Positions 9,951-22,331 of a stretch of 64,000 bases of DNA are shown here, one piece after another. Origin of the DNA: Vanrija pseudolonga. Taxonomy: Eukaryota > Basidiomycota > Tremellomycetes > Trichosporonales > Trichosporonaceae. The first letter of the stretch is position 1; each line of letters starts with the position of its first letter. The translations under genes were made by a program, and so were the position numbers. The stretch is from assembly GCF_020906515.1 (NCBI RefSeq), contig NC_085855.1, forward strand, positions 1,302,001 to 1,366,000, in the 5' to 3' direction. The notes beneath the pieces are model-generated. The model did no database searches and was not told where the DNA came from. It saw nothing but the letters and a program-made list of their open reading frames with translations.

Positions 9951-11688
9951 CTAGAGAATCACGCAGCCGCTGCAGCAACCCGTGCTGGGCTCATCATTAG
10001 TCTGCTCGTTGCGGGGGCCGCCCTGGACGCCGCCGCCCTGGGTCGGGCGTCCGGTCGCGTTGTTCGAGGTGACCGTCGCCGCTGGGCCAGTCTCCTGCTG
10101 TGGGGTGTGTGAGCGGGGGAGTGGGCAAGTGGGATCGGCTAGGCGGAGTGGAGGTGCGGAGGGAGAGTAGGGGCGTGGCGGCGGCGAGCGAACGGGCCGT
10201 CGTGACCACGCCGGCTCGTTGCCGTGTGGCACAGCACACACACGCACAGCTCTCCCTTCCACACACTCCGACTCGCGCCTGCGGCGCTCGTCTGCGCTCG
10301 CACTCACCCTCTGGAACTTTCGGATCGCGCGGACCACGGCGACGAACGCATCGTCAACGTTCACACGCTGCTTTGCCGACGTCTCGATACACTGGGCGCC
10401 AAAACGCTTGGCAAGGTCACGGCCCTCTGTTTCAGTCAGCCTTCGTCCTCGCCTGTACCGACGCCACAACGCACCATGAGGCTGCACCTGACGCTCGTAC
10501 TCGAGATCGCACTTGTTGGCAACGACCACTACAGGGAAGTAGTCCCTGTCCTGGACCTGCAGAGCGGGTTAGTGCTGCTCCTCCGTCGGGGGCTCGGTAA
10601 TCCTCGGCGCCGCGCGCTCTCGCACCACGAGCGAGAGCGAGCGGCGCCGCCCCTTCGGCCGACGTACACGAAGAATCTGCTGGTGGAACGTCGACACCTC
10701 CTCGAACGAGCTGCGCGACGTGATCGAGTAGACGAGGAGGAAACCGTCACCTGGGAGGTTAGCTCTACCCGACCTGCCACCGACCCACCTGTCCGCATGT
10801 ATTGCTCCCTCATCGCGCCATATTCCTCCTGGCCGGCAGTGTCCAGCACGTCGAGCAGGGCCACCTCGTCATCGATAATGCACTGTTTGCGGTACGAGTC
10901 CTCTGCGGGCGGTGGTCAGTGCGCCGTACAGGGGTGGATTGTGCAGCAGAGCAGCAAACGTACCAATGGTAGGGTCGTATCTGCATCCAGTCAGTATTGT
11001 TGTTGCGCAGCGCTGAGCTCGTTGAGCTCGCCATCGCGACTTACTCATCGACGAACTGGGCATGTCAGCATTCTCATCCACGCTCTGCATCGCACGGCGC
11101 CGCGCCCCGACCTCCTCCTCCACTCACATGTGACTGAATAAACTGAATCGTCAGTGCCGACTTGCCGACACCTGGGTGTGTGTGTCAGCTTGCGCAACGG
11201 CTAGGCGGGGCGGGATGGATCGCTGCTCGCTCGAGCAAGGCGTTGCGGTCGTTGCCGCAACACGCAGTCGCATGGTGCAGGCATGGGCGCGGGCCTGGTC
11301 GCGGCTGGCTGGCGGGCGGGCGGGCGCACGGTGGTGCTTGCTCGAGCGTGCAGCGTGTGCTGCCAGTCGCGAAGCGCGAGCGAGCGCGTGTGCCATGCTT
11401 CTCGCCGACTTGCTCGCGAGGATGACTAGCGGCGTGCGGGATGGCCCGTCGCACGCCGGCAGGCAGGCAACCCGGCGCGCGCTGGCTGGCTGGCCAAATA
11501 CATCGCGCCGGCTGGCGCTAACGGCGCGCAGCGGGCGGGCGGGCGGACGCGGGGTCAACGGGACATGATGTCTACTCACCACCGCCGCCGACGACGACGA
11601 GCCGGTACTCGCGCAGGAACTGTGCCTGTGGCTGGTGTGAGTATGCTGCGTGCGGTGTGACTTGGGAATGCAGACGCACCCTCGACAT
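9951..11688 (-). CDS. RAS1: Ras GTPase Ras1 (ten exons, two micro-exons)
   Basis: Small GTPase that in basidiomycete yeasts controls morphogenesis, mating and growth at high temperature. Exons: 11688-11680, 11631-11580, 11171-11128, 11055-11045, 10980-10964, 10902-10789, 10750-10668, 10556-10475, 10426-10308 and 10097-9951, giving 225 residues. The spliced product has every G motif: VVVGGGGVGKS (G1), DEYDPTIEDSY (G2), [19 protein letters not shown] (G3), [12 protein letters not shown] (G4) and [14 protein letters not shown] (G5). It ends GCCSGCVIL: a CAAX box (CVIL, where Leu suggests geranylgeranyl as well as farnesyl) with upstream cysteines for palmitoylation. Exons 4 (11 nt) and 5 (17 nt) encode FVDE and YDPTI of switch I. 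An unusual detail is TGDGFLL where Ras usually has TGEGFLL. The catalytic Gln and the G1 glycines are normal, so the protein is not constitutively active. Confidence 0.95.
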
Positions 11689-13282
11689 TGTTGAGTGATG
11701 GGGGTTTTGTGGTGGAGATCTGATCTGGTGCGTGGTGGCCTGGTCTGGCGTGTGTGTGTGTGCGGTGCTGGTTGCTGGTGCTGCTGCCTTTTTTTGCCGG
11801 GTCGTGTAGTGAGTGGGTCGAGGCGGCGCGTGCGCTACGTTGGGCTGTCAAGGGCGAGGGCGGGGGGGTTAAGGAGGGGGTAGTAGGGGGTTTGTTATGA
11901 ACGAGTTGTAAAGAGGTTGTTGTGAGCACAACGACGACGAACAAGAGGGAGGGAGGGGGTGTGTGCTCGCTGACTGCACGAGGCTCGTTGTGGCTCGCTC
12001 GCTCGTTGCTCGTCGCGGCGCCCGTTGCAACGACCGCCGCCGCGCCAATTTGATCCCGCCGTCACCACCGCCGCTTGGCTCACTCGCTCGCTGCTGCTCG
12101 TTCCGGCAACCAAAGCCACCTGCAACCATCCTCCAATTTGACGTAGCTCGTCTGACTCTTTTCCGTCGCACCTCAAGCATGGCGCCAGTACCCGTCGGCC
12201 TCAACCTTATCCTCGTCTCCAACGGGTCATGAAGATGCTGCTGCTGCTGCCTTGTCTTAGTTGTAGTTCTTCAAAAAAAAAAAACGCGGCATGTGGCAAC
12301 CATGGCGTGGCGGCGGTTGTGATCCTACAAGAGCAACTTGCGGGATCAAATTGGCGCGCTGCCAGAATGGCACAATAGCAGCAGGGTCGCCACAAAAAAC
12401 GACACAAAGACAGGGAAAAAAACACACCACAAACGAGGAAAAAAAAGGGGCGCGGCGGCGCGGCGCGTGGCGTGGCGGCAGAGGAGGCGGCGGCACCCAA
12501 GGCAAGGCAGCAACGACGCCGCCAGGGAGCAGCAGCGCAGGATAGTTTCAGATAATCCACGGAGAGACAGACACTGCAGCAAGCAAGCATCAAAGAGAAA
12601 GACGATGGGAGGATGACGCCGCGGCTACTACTGCACGCCGCTGACGGCGCGGGAACAGCCAGCCACGCCCCCAGCCACACTGCTCACCTGTCCACAGCTC
12701 GTATGACCGAGATCCACGGGCCCGTTGGGACGCATGTACGTGGTAGTGACGCCGCTGCGGCCCAGGACCGACCCGAGCTCTCGATCACAGGGACGAGCCG
12801 AGAGCCCATTCTGCGGTACCGCGGGGCTGGGTGCGGGCCGTCTGGTACGGGTCGTGGCGCTGCGTCTATCTGCGCTGCGGGCTCAAGGTTTGGGCCCATC
12901 CACCCATCACGCCGCACCAAACCAAACTGCTACAGCATACCTTATCGCCCTGCTGACTTGCTTAACCGCGCCAGACGCATGACGAGACGTGACGCCGCCG
13001 CGCCCCGTGCCTAGCTAGACTCACTGGCTCATGGAACGCGGCTCGACTACTCGCGGAACGCTGCCCAGAAGAATGAAAGCCTTGTGGTTACCCAATAACA
13101 GACGCCCCCCGTGGTTCATTTTGATATTCGCGGCGCGCGAGGCACTCCTCGCTATCTGCTAGTCCGGTAGCCGGCGGCGAGCGAGGGCGGCGGCGCTGGG
13201 CGGGCGGGCAGGCGCAGCGGCAGCACCGCCGCTCGGCGCCGGGTTCACGCCGAGATTCCTCCCCCACCTGCCACCTACCGAC
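11689..13282. other. RAS1 upstream region and 3' flank of the hydrolase gene
   Basis: 1.6 kb without a supported gene. The RAS1-proximal part is rich in GT/GGG runs (CA and CCC on the coding strand), typical of a long 5' leader and promoter. Short A-runs lie near 12275 and 12415. Open frames on both strands here are Cys/Ser/Arg-rich translations of low-complexity GC sequence with no splice structure. Confidence 0.4.
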
Positions 13283-16124
13283 TTACTCACGATCCAGCCA
13301 GCTCGCCCTACCACTCCACCCCCACTCTCTCGACCACCACCCAGCGCCAATAAAGCCACCGGCGCCCTGCCACAAGCTCCTCGTGCTCGTCACTGCCCAG
13401 TCGGGAATGGGGACGCCCGTGCGCAGAGGCAAGAGCCTCGCAGCGAGGTCGAACCCTGCGTCGTCGTTGCCAGCCACGATGGCGCCCAGCGCGTCGTCCC
13501 CCGCCGTCGGATGTGGGAGCAGCGATACTATGCCTGGAAAGTCGGCGTCAGCAGTTGCGTGGGTCCACATGGGCACGGCCGTGGCGTCGGCCGTGGCGCC
13601 AGCTGAAACGTCGGCCGTTCGGTGATGCCTCGAACACGAGTCCGCAAACACCGGAATACTCACCAGCACCCTTTTCGTACACGAGCGCGCCGTGAATAGT
13701 CATTACACCCCGCGTGGGGAATGCGACTGCAGGGTTAGTAAGAGCTCGCCCTGCAAAACCAAACCTCAAACCTGCACTACACGACTCACGAGGAATACGT
13801 TCCTGGGCGATAAGCCAGTGGCTGTACCTGTTCTGGTCGGGGCGGCCAAGAGCGACGACACTGCCCGAGCCAAGAGATCCGTCGGCGACTGCACGGAGCG
13901 CATCGCCATCACCGAGAATATTGACGTCGACACGGTGGTATGTGAACAGGTCGTTGGCGTATCGCACGGCGAATGATCGAAGCGGTGAGTCGCTCGCCTC
14001 AGGTACGACCAGAACAATCGGCGCCCGGGTTGAAAGCAGCCGGATGACTGGGCCGTACGCGCGGGGTGGGGGGAGTGGGGAGGAGGATGGCACTGGCGCC
14101 CATTCCCCATTCTCCAGCTCAAACGTGGTTGCGGCCTCACCCTGCGCATAGCCAGTCACCTCGATACGCTTGATGTTGGTTCCGTGGAGGTCGAGCTCGC
14201 CGTCGCCAGCGCCGTCCTTCCACTGCGGCGCGTTGACGTCCAGCCTCGCCAGTCGGCCGGGAGCGAGCAGCTCGATGATCTTGATGCCGCCTTTACCACC
14301 CGATTCGTCCGGGTTGGCAGTCGCGAGCGTAAAGCCTGCCTTGCGCACCTCGTCGATGCTGCGCTTGGGCGGGAGCGCCTCGATAAACTCCTTGACGGCG
14401 TCCTCGCGGAAGATGCCGGGCCAGTAGTGGTCCTTGCCCTTGTACTCGACAAACTTGATGTCTGCGCCGCCGCGCGTCCACGCCGAGACGAGGGCGACGT
14501 GCGCGCGGCCATGGCGCGGGGGCACGTTGTCGTCTGCGCCGCCGTGGATGGCGAGGATTGGAACAGAAGCAAGGTTTGACGCGTACAGGTCGTTGTTGTA
14601 GGGCGAGAGCGCAGACATTAGTACGCCAGCGAGCGCTGGGTCGGCAAACCGCCACCCCGTATGTTCAGTGTACGGCACGTAGTCCTGGATCTTGAGATAC
14701 CCTGCCGCAATGATAGCGGCGCGAATGCGATCGGGATAGCGCGCTGCGAGATGCCATGTTCCCTGGCCTCCATTAGAGTGGCCGATGAGGACAGTCTCAT
14801 TAGACACGGTCACGCCAATCGGCGCGATGGCCGGCGCGAGTGCGTCACGCGCCGCCCAGACATCGGCCATGCTTCCACCATGCCAGTCCTCGCCCCACTC
14901 GTTGCGGCCGGACGGCAGGATGACCCACGAGAGGGGCACGGTCGGCATCTCCCCTCTCCACCCGGGCTCCTCGTTGAACACGCCTGCGCCGTGCAGGGCG
15001 AGGAAGACGGGGAAGGTGGGCGGCTCGTAGGGTTTTGCGGGGGGTACGACAACAGCGAGAGACACAAGCGCTGGCGGCTGCCGTGGCTCCGGGGCGGGGC
15101 TAGCGAACGTGAGCCTGAACGACTTGGTGTCCGAGATGGAAGCATGCGTGACGTCGATCGCCCAGTGGAAGCCGCCGAGGGCGACCTTCAGCTGCTTGAC
15201 GTCGGCGGCGAGGCGCTTGGCCTGCTTGATCTTGAGGGCCACCGGGCGGGTCTGGTACGGCTGGATGTGCACTGTCTTAACCGTCTTGAGCCGCAGTCCA
15301 GGCGCGACCTCGGCGTCGACGTCGACCACGAGCGGCGCGTGCCCTGCGCGGAGGGGCACCGAGGCCCACTCGCCAGCCAACCACCCGTCTACCACGTCCG
15401 GGAACACCCCGAGGCCCGGGAGGAGACTTGCCGGCGCACCAGCCCACGCGCGGAAGGTCACCTTGATCACTGGCGGGTTCCCGACGCCGGGGTCGCCGAA
15501 CATCCTGCACTCGTAGATGGCACGCACGAGGAGGGTGTACCCGCCAGGAGCGAGCACGACGGGCTTGGCAAAGTTGCTCGGGCCGCTGGCGTCGCGCTCG
15601 CCGAGCGGGGTCGCGCCGAACGCGTAAACGTCGCCATTGTACCACGTCGGCGGGGTATCGTCGTCGCCGTCGGCCACGAAAGCGTACTCGACCGCCTGGA
15701 GGGCGTCGACGAGCACCGCACCAGCGTTGGGCGGGATGACGACGCGTGTACGCAGCAAGGCAGAGTACTGCAGGCTCGCCCAGCCGCGGTCGGCGCGCAG
15801 CTGGTCCCAGTCTGCCGGGAAGGACACTTCAACGACATCGTCCTCGTGGGACGACGTGAAGCGCGCCCAGGCTGCGCGCCCGCCGCACGGCAGCTCGGAT
15901 GGCCAGTCCCCCTCCCCGTAGGGCCGGCGTGCAAAGTCAATGTCCGCGTTCGCGTGCCCCCCTGCGCGGGGGAACGCGTGGAGCGGGGACGCGAGGAGGG
16001 GGTGTTCGCGCATGCCGCTGGGCGTGGGTTAGCGATACGGCGGGACGGCTTATCGCAGCACTCACCTTGGGAACGGCCCGACCGCCTCCCACTCTGGCCC
16101 GACGTCAATCTTGGCCTGTATCAT
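13283..16124 (-). CDS. Large alpha/beta hydrolase (esterase/peptidase S9-like), 889 aa
   Basis: Exons 16124-16066, 16017-13790, 13726-13664 and 13602-13283 give 889 residues; introns 2 and 3 are short, and intron 2 has an ACTAAC branch site. The N-terminal half (GPFPSGMREHP, then FPADWDQLRADRGWASLQYS) is beta-rich and of unknown role. The hydrolase domain begins near residue 355 with FPVFLALHGAG and has NEWGEDWHGG, the nucleophile elbow GHSNGG (Ser about 434), a following HGGADDNVPPRHG (acid) and KGKDHYWPG (probable catalytic His). The C-terminus ends in VPIPDWAVTSTRSLWQGAGGFIGAG. There is no signal peptide, so it is probably cytosolic. The fold is clear, but the substrate (ester or peptide) is not. 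It is head-to-head with the SET gene with 120 bp between start codons. Confidence 0.85.
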
Positions 16125-16244
16125 TCTATCTTGTCGTTTCGCGTGGATGCTGGATGCGAGCTGCCTAGTATTTATGTGCCGCGCGATGCGCGATGCGGCG
16201 ACGTCGAGTCGAGCAACACGAGTCCAGTCAGCTATCACGCCTCG

Positions 16245-17174
16245 ATGGCGTGTTTAGGTCGCCGAAGTGTCGCGGCAGACGCCGAAGACGCGCCGCGTGT
16301 GGAGGTGGGGTGGTGGGTGGGGTGGGGGTATGACGTCGTGGCGGACTGTCTGGGTGGGGGTGACACGGCGTTGAGCCGGCCTCTTGGCACACTCAACACC
16401 TTCGCTTCGCCCTCTTCTTCGTTTCTGCGACAAGCGACACGCCGCACATCCACATCCACCATACAGCCCCGGCACGACGCGCCCCCGCCGCCAGGCTGGC
16501 CAGAGGACGTGGCCTTCCTCACCCGTCCGCGCCTCGGACCAGCCTTTCCCCCCGCGCTAATCCCGCTGCTCCTCCCCCAGCCGACGGCGCAGTCCCCTAC
16601 TTCGTCCCCACTGTCGCTGTCTTCGTCCCTCTCGTCCTCGGCGTCTTCCTCGACCCTTTTATCGGCATCTTCGACTCGCTTCGCGCCCCGCGCGACGCCA
16701 CACCCCGCCATTGTCGCCATTAAGCGCGTCACGACACCGTCGCACCCGGCGTACGGGCAGCGCTGTCTCGTCGCGCGCCGCCGGATAGCGCAGGGCGAGA
16801 TGGTCATCCCCTACTTGGGGATCATTCACGCCGACGTCGTAAGCGAAGGTGAGGAGGAGAAGAGCAATAAAGACCCAGCGCACGCCGAATCAGACTACGA
16901 CCTCTCCCTCCTCCGCCTGTCCGCGTCCGACATCCGCAACCCCCTCCCTGGGCACGTCTCCATCGGCGTGGATGCGGCACAAGCCGGCAACGCGGCGCGC
17001 TTCGTCAACGACTATCGCGGTGTCGCAAGCAAGCCAAACGCCGAGTTTCGCGTAGGCCGCGGCGAAGCTGGTGAGCTGCGCATGGAGGTGTGGGCTCTGA
17101 AAGGCGGCATAGCCAAAGGCGACGAGGTGCTCGTCAGCTACGGCAAGGGCTGGTGGGGCGCGCGCCGGCAGTGA
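16245..17174 (+). CDS. SET-domain protein (putative lysine methyltransferase)
   Basis: A single-exon frame of 309 residues from the ATG at 16245. The N-terminal third is Ser/Thr/Pro-rich. The SET region begins around residue 160 with HPAYGQRCLVARRRIAQGEM and VIPYLGIIH, and ends with the two signature motifs: NAARFVNDYRG with a following NAEFR (the NH..NxxF-like AdoMet and pseudoknot motif, near residue 250) and GDEVLVSYGKGWW. These are the methyl-donor and lysine-channel motifs of SET methyltransferases. There is no pre-SET or post-SET cysteine cluster, so a histone or non-histone target cannot be chosen. The upstream open frame continues antisense through the hydrolase gene, so I took the first Met outside that gene. 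The 5' end could be wrong if an upstream exon exists. Confidence 0.78.
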   Translation: MACLGRRSVAADAEDAPRVEVGWWVGWGYDVVADCLGGGDTALSRPLGTLNTFASPSSSFLRQATRRTSTSTIQPRHDAPPPPGWPEDVAFLTRPRLGPAFPPALIPLLLPQPTAQSPTSSPLSLSSSLSSSASSSTLLSASSTRFAPRATPHPAIVAIKRVTTPSHPAYGQRCLVARRRIAQGEMVIPYLGIIHADVVSEGEEEKSNKDPAHAESDYDLSLLRLSASDIRNPLPGHVSIGVDAAQAGNAARFVNDYRGVASKPNAEFRVGRGEAGELRMEVWALKGGIAKGDEVLVSYGKGWWGARRQ

Positions 17175-17224
17175 CTCAAATCTATACTGTAGCATAAGAA
17201 ATACAAACACGACAACGCCTCGTT

Positions 17225-19865
<2,641 letters not shown>

Positions 19866-20277
19866 GGTTGCGAGTTGCGTCGTGGGGTACGGGGGTGGGG
19901 AGGTGAGAGTGGAGAAGAGAGTGATGGAGATGAAGGACAAAGGGAAAGTGAAGGGGGCGGCGGTGAGGGGGCGAGACGCGTAAAGAGGTAACTCAGGGAA
20001 CGCGACGCGTCGCACCTACATAAGCACGGTGATGACGTGGGAAAATAGCACGTGAGTGATACATTTAATCCCGTCATCAGTCAGATGGGCCCCGCTGGTT
20101 CTGGAGAGTTCGCTGGGTGGGAGGGAAGGCGAGGAAGGTGCAGCAAGCAACGCCGTCATCGCTTGAGCTGTGCTCGCTGCTCGTTGAGACTTTTGTGAGC
20201 GCACGACCATCTTCCGACTCTTCCTTCCTTCTCCAACATCTCTCACTGCATCTAAAACAAAACAGCATCATTTAATC
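19866..20277. promoter_or_regulatory. Divergent promoter MCM3 / STI1
   Basis: This 412-bp spacer has two ACGCGT boxes (19976-19981 and 20005-20010), 111 and 140 bp upstream of the MCM3 start. These match the MCB element read by the G1/S factor MBF in other fungi. A CACGTG box lies at 20049-20054. A three-unit heat-shock-element-like array, TTCnnGAGnnTTC, lies at 20099-20111, about 170 bp upstream of STI1. The arrangement suits a replication gene on one side and a chaperone gene on the other. Confidence 0.6.
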
Positions 20278-22128
20278 ATGTCGGTGAGTAGATGGAAGCT
20301 CTGTGCTAGGTCAATCTAACACACAGCAGGCTGAGCAGCTCAAAGCCGAGGCCAACAAGGCCTTCTCCGCCAAGGACTACCCCAATGCCACAAAGCTCTA
20401 CTCCCAGGCCATTGAGCTTGACCCCACAAACCACGTCCTCTTCTCCAACCGCTCGGCATCCAAGGCCGGCGCCAAGGACTACAAGGGCGCTCTCGAGGAC
20501 GCTGACAAGGTGAGTTGAGATCCTCTCTTGCTTGACCCAACTCTTGACACTCCCAGACCATCGAGCTCAACCCCGCCTTCGCCAAGGGCTACGCGCGCAA
20601 GGGCGCCGCCCTCCATGGCCTGCGCGAGTACCCCGACGCGGTGATGGCGTACGAGGCTGGTCTGCAGAAGGAGCCCGACAACGCCATCCTCAAGAAGGGT
20701 CTCGACGAGGTCAAGAACGCCATGGACAGAGATGCTTTCAGCGGACCTGGCGGTGACATGGGCCTCGGCAAGCTCTTCTCGGACCCCAACCTCGTCTCCA
20801 AGCTCCAGAACAACCCCAAGACTGCCGAGTTCATGAAGGACCCCGCGTTCGCTTCCAAGATTGCCGCCCTCCAGACCAGCGGCGGCCAGCCCGACGTCCA
20901 GTCGCTCTTTGGCGACACGAGAATGCTCACGGTCCTCGGCGTGCTCATGGGCGTCGACATTGACGCCATGGAGAGGCCCGAGGGATCGGACGCCACCCCT
21001 CCCGGATTCCAGCAGCAGCCTCCCCAGGCCTCGTCGTCGTCGTCGGCTCCTCCCAGGGCCGCCTCGCCCAAGAAGGCCTCGCCGCCCCCACCAGCTCCCA
21101 AGGACGAGCCCATGGACGTCGAGCCCAGCCCGGATGCCGAGGCCAAGAAGGAGGCCGACGAGCTCAAGGTCAAGGGCAATGCCGCGTACAAGGCGCGCAA
21201 GTTTGACGAGGCCATCGACTTGTACAGCAAGGCTTGGGAGACGTACCCCAAGGACGTTGCCTACCTCTCCAACTTGAGCGCCGTCTACTTTGAGAAGGGT
21301 GACTACCAGAAGGCTATCGAGACTGCCGAGAAGGCTGTCGAGGAGGGCCGCGAGCTCCGTGCCGACTACAAGGTCATTGCCAGGGCATACGGCCGTATCG
21401 GCACCTCGTACACCAAGCTCAACGACCTGGACAACGCCATCAAGTTCTACCAGAAGTCGTTGACCGAGCACCGCACCCCCGACATTCTCGCCAAGCTGCG
21501 TGAGGTTGAGAAGGCCAAGGCCGAGTCTGCTCGCCTTGCCTACCTTGACCCCGCCAAGGCCGATGAGGCGCGCGAGGAGGGCAACGCCGCTTTCAAGGCC
21601 GGCAACTTTGCCGACGCCGTCAAGGCCTACTCCGAGGCCATCAAGCGTGGCCCCACCGACCCCCGCTCGTACACGAACCGTGCCGCCGCTTACACCAAGC
21701 TGCTGGCTCTTCCCGAGGCGCTCAAGGACGCCAACGAGGCCATCAAGCAGGACCCTACTTTCATCAAGGCGTACATCCGCAAGGCTCTCGTCCAGCAGGG
21801 CATGAAGGACCACACTGCCGCCCTCGAGACCCTCCAGAAGGCTGCCGAGGCCGACAAGGACCACAAGCACACCAACGAGCTGCAGAGCAACATGGCCAAG
21901 GTTATGGGCGAGCTGCAGACCCAGCGCTCGACCGAGACGGACGAGCAGACGTACGAGCGTGCCATGCGCGACCCCGAAGTGCAGCAGATCATGTCGGACC
22001 CCATCATGCGCCAGATTCTCTCGGACGCGCAGCAGAACCCCGCTGCGCTCCAGGACCACATGAAGAACCCTTCAGTGGCTGCCAAGATTCAGAAGCTTAT
22101 CAACGCTGGTATCATTCGTACCAGGTAA
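20278..22128 (+). CDS. STI1: Hsp70-Hsp90 organising co-chaperone Sti1/Hop
   Basis: Adaptor that binds Hsp70 and Hsp90 C-termini through TPR domains and passes clients between them. Exons 20278-20283, 20327-20509 and 20557-22128 give 586 residues, the usual Sti1 length. The first exon is only ATG TCG. TPR1 runs from residue 3 (AEQLKAEANKAFSAKDYPNA) to about 115. A DP1 domain with repeated DP/NP turns follows (SDPNLVSKLQNNPKTAEFMKDP), then a Pro/Ser/Ala-rich linker (about 240-285). TPR2A starts at ELKVKGNAAYKARKFDEAID, and TPR2B at AREEGNAAFKAGNFADAVKAY. The final DP2 domain holds MRDPEVQQIMSDPIMRQIL and ends INAGIIRTR. The exon 2 start could be three bases later (removing one Gln). An HSE-like site upstream suggests heat induction. 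Confidence 0.97.
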
Positions 22129-22331
22129 TGTAGTTAGATTGTGCATGGATTATGTATAGCATTAGGTTTGGGCGGGGGTGGGGGGAGCGGCAGTCGAGGT
22201 TTGCGGCCCCTCGTACACTGATCGGCTGTCGCTGCACAAACACCTAGGGCCACATTTTGTTCATTCACTACTACAGTGTACGGATCTCCTCGTCGTTGAC
22301 AACCACCCATCCACAGCATGCACACACAACA

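Noticed and set aside
12207-12680. 157-codon minus-strand frame upstream of RAS1
   Set aside because: Cys/Ser/Phe-rich translation of low-complexity sequence with A-runs; no splice structure or recognisable domain.
14661-16244. Upstream extension of the SET-gene frame by 528 codons
   Set aside because: It runs antisense through the alpha/beta hydrolase gene; the first Met outside that gene (16245) was used instead.
20479-22059. 526-codon open frame on the minus strand
   Set aside because: It is exactly antisense to STI1, whose TPR/DP architecture and codon bias are unmistakable; the frame is Leu/Gly/Val-rich as expected for a GC-rich shadow.
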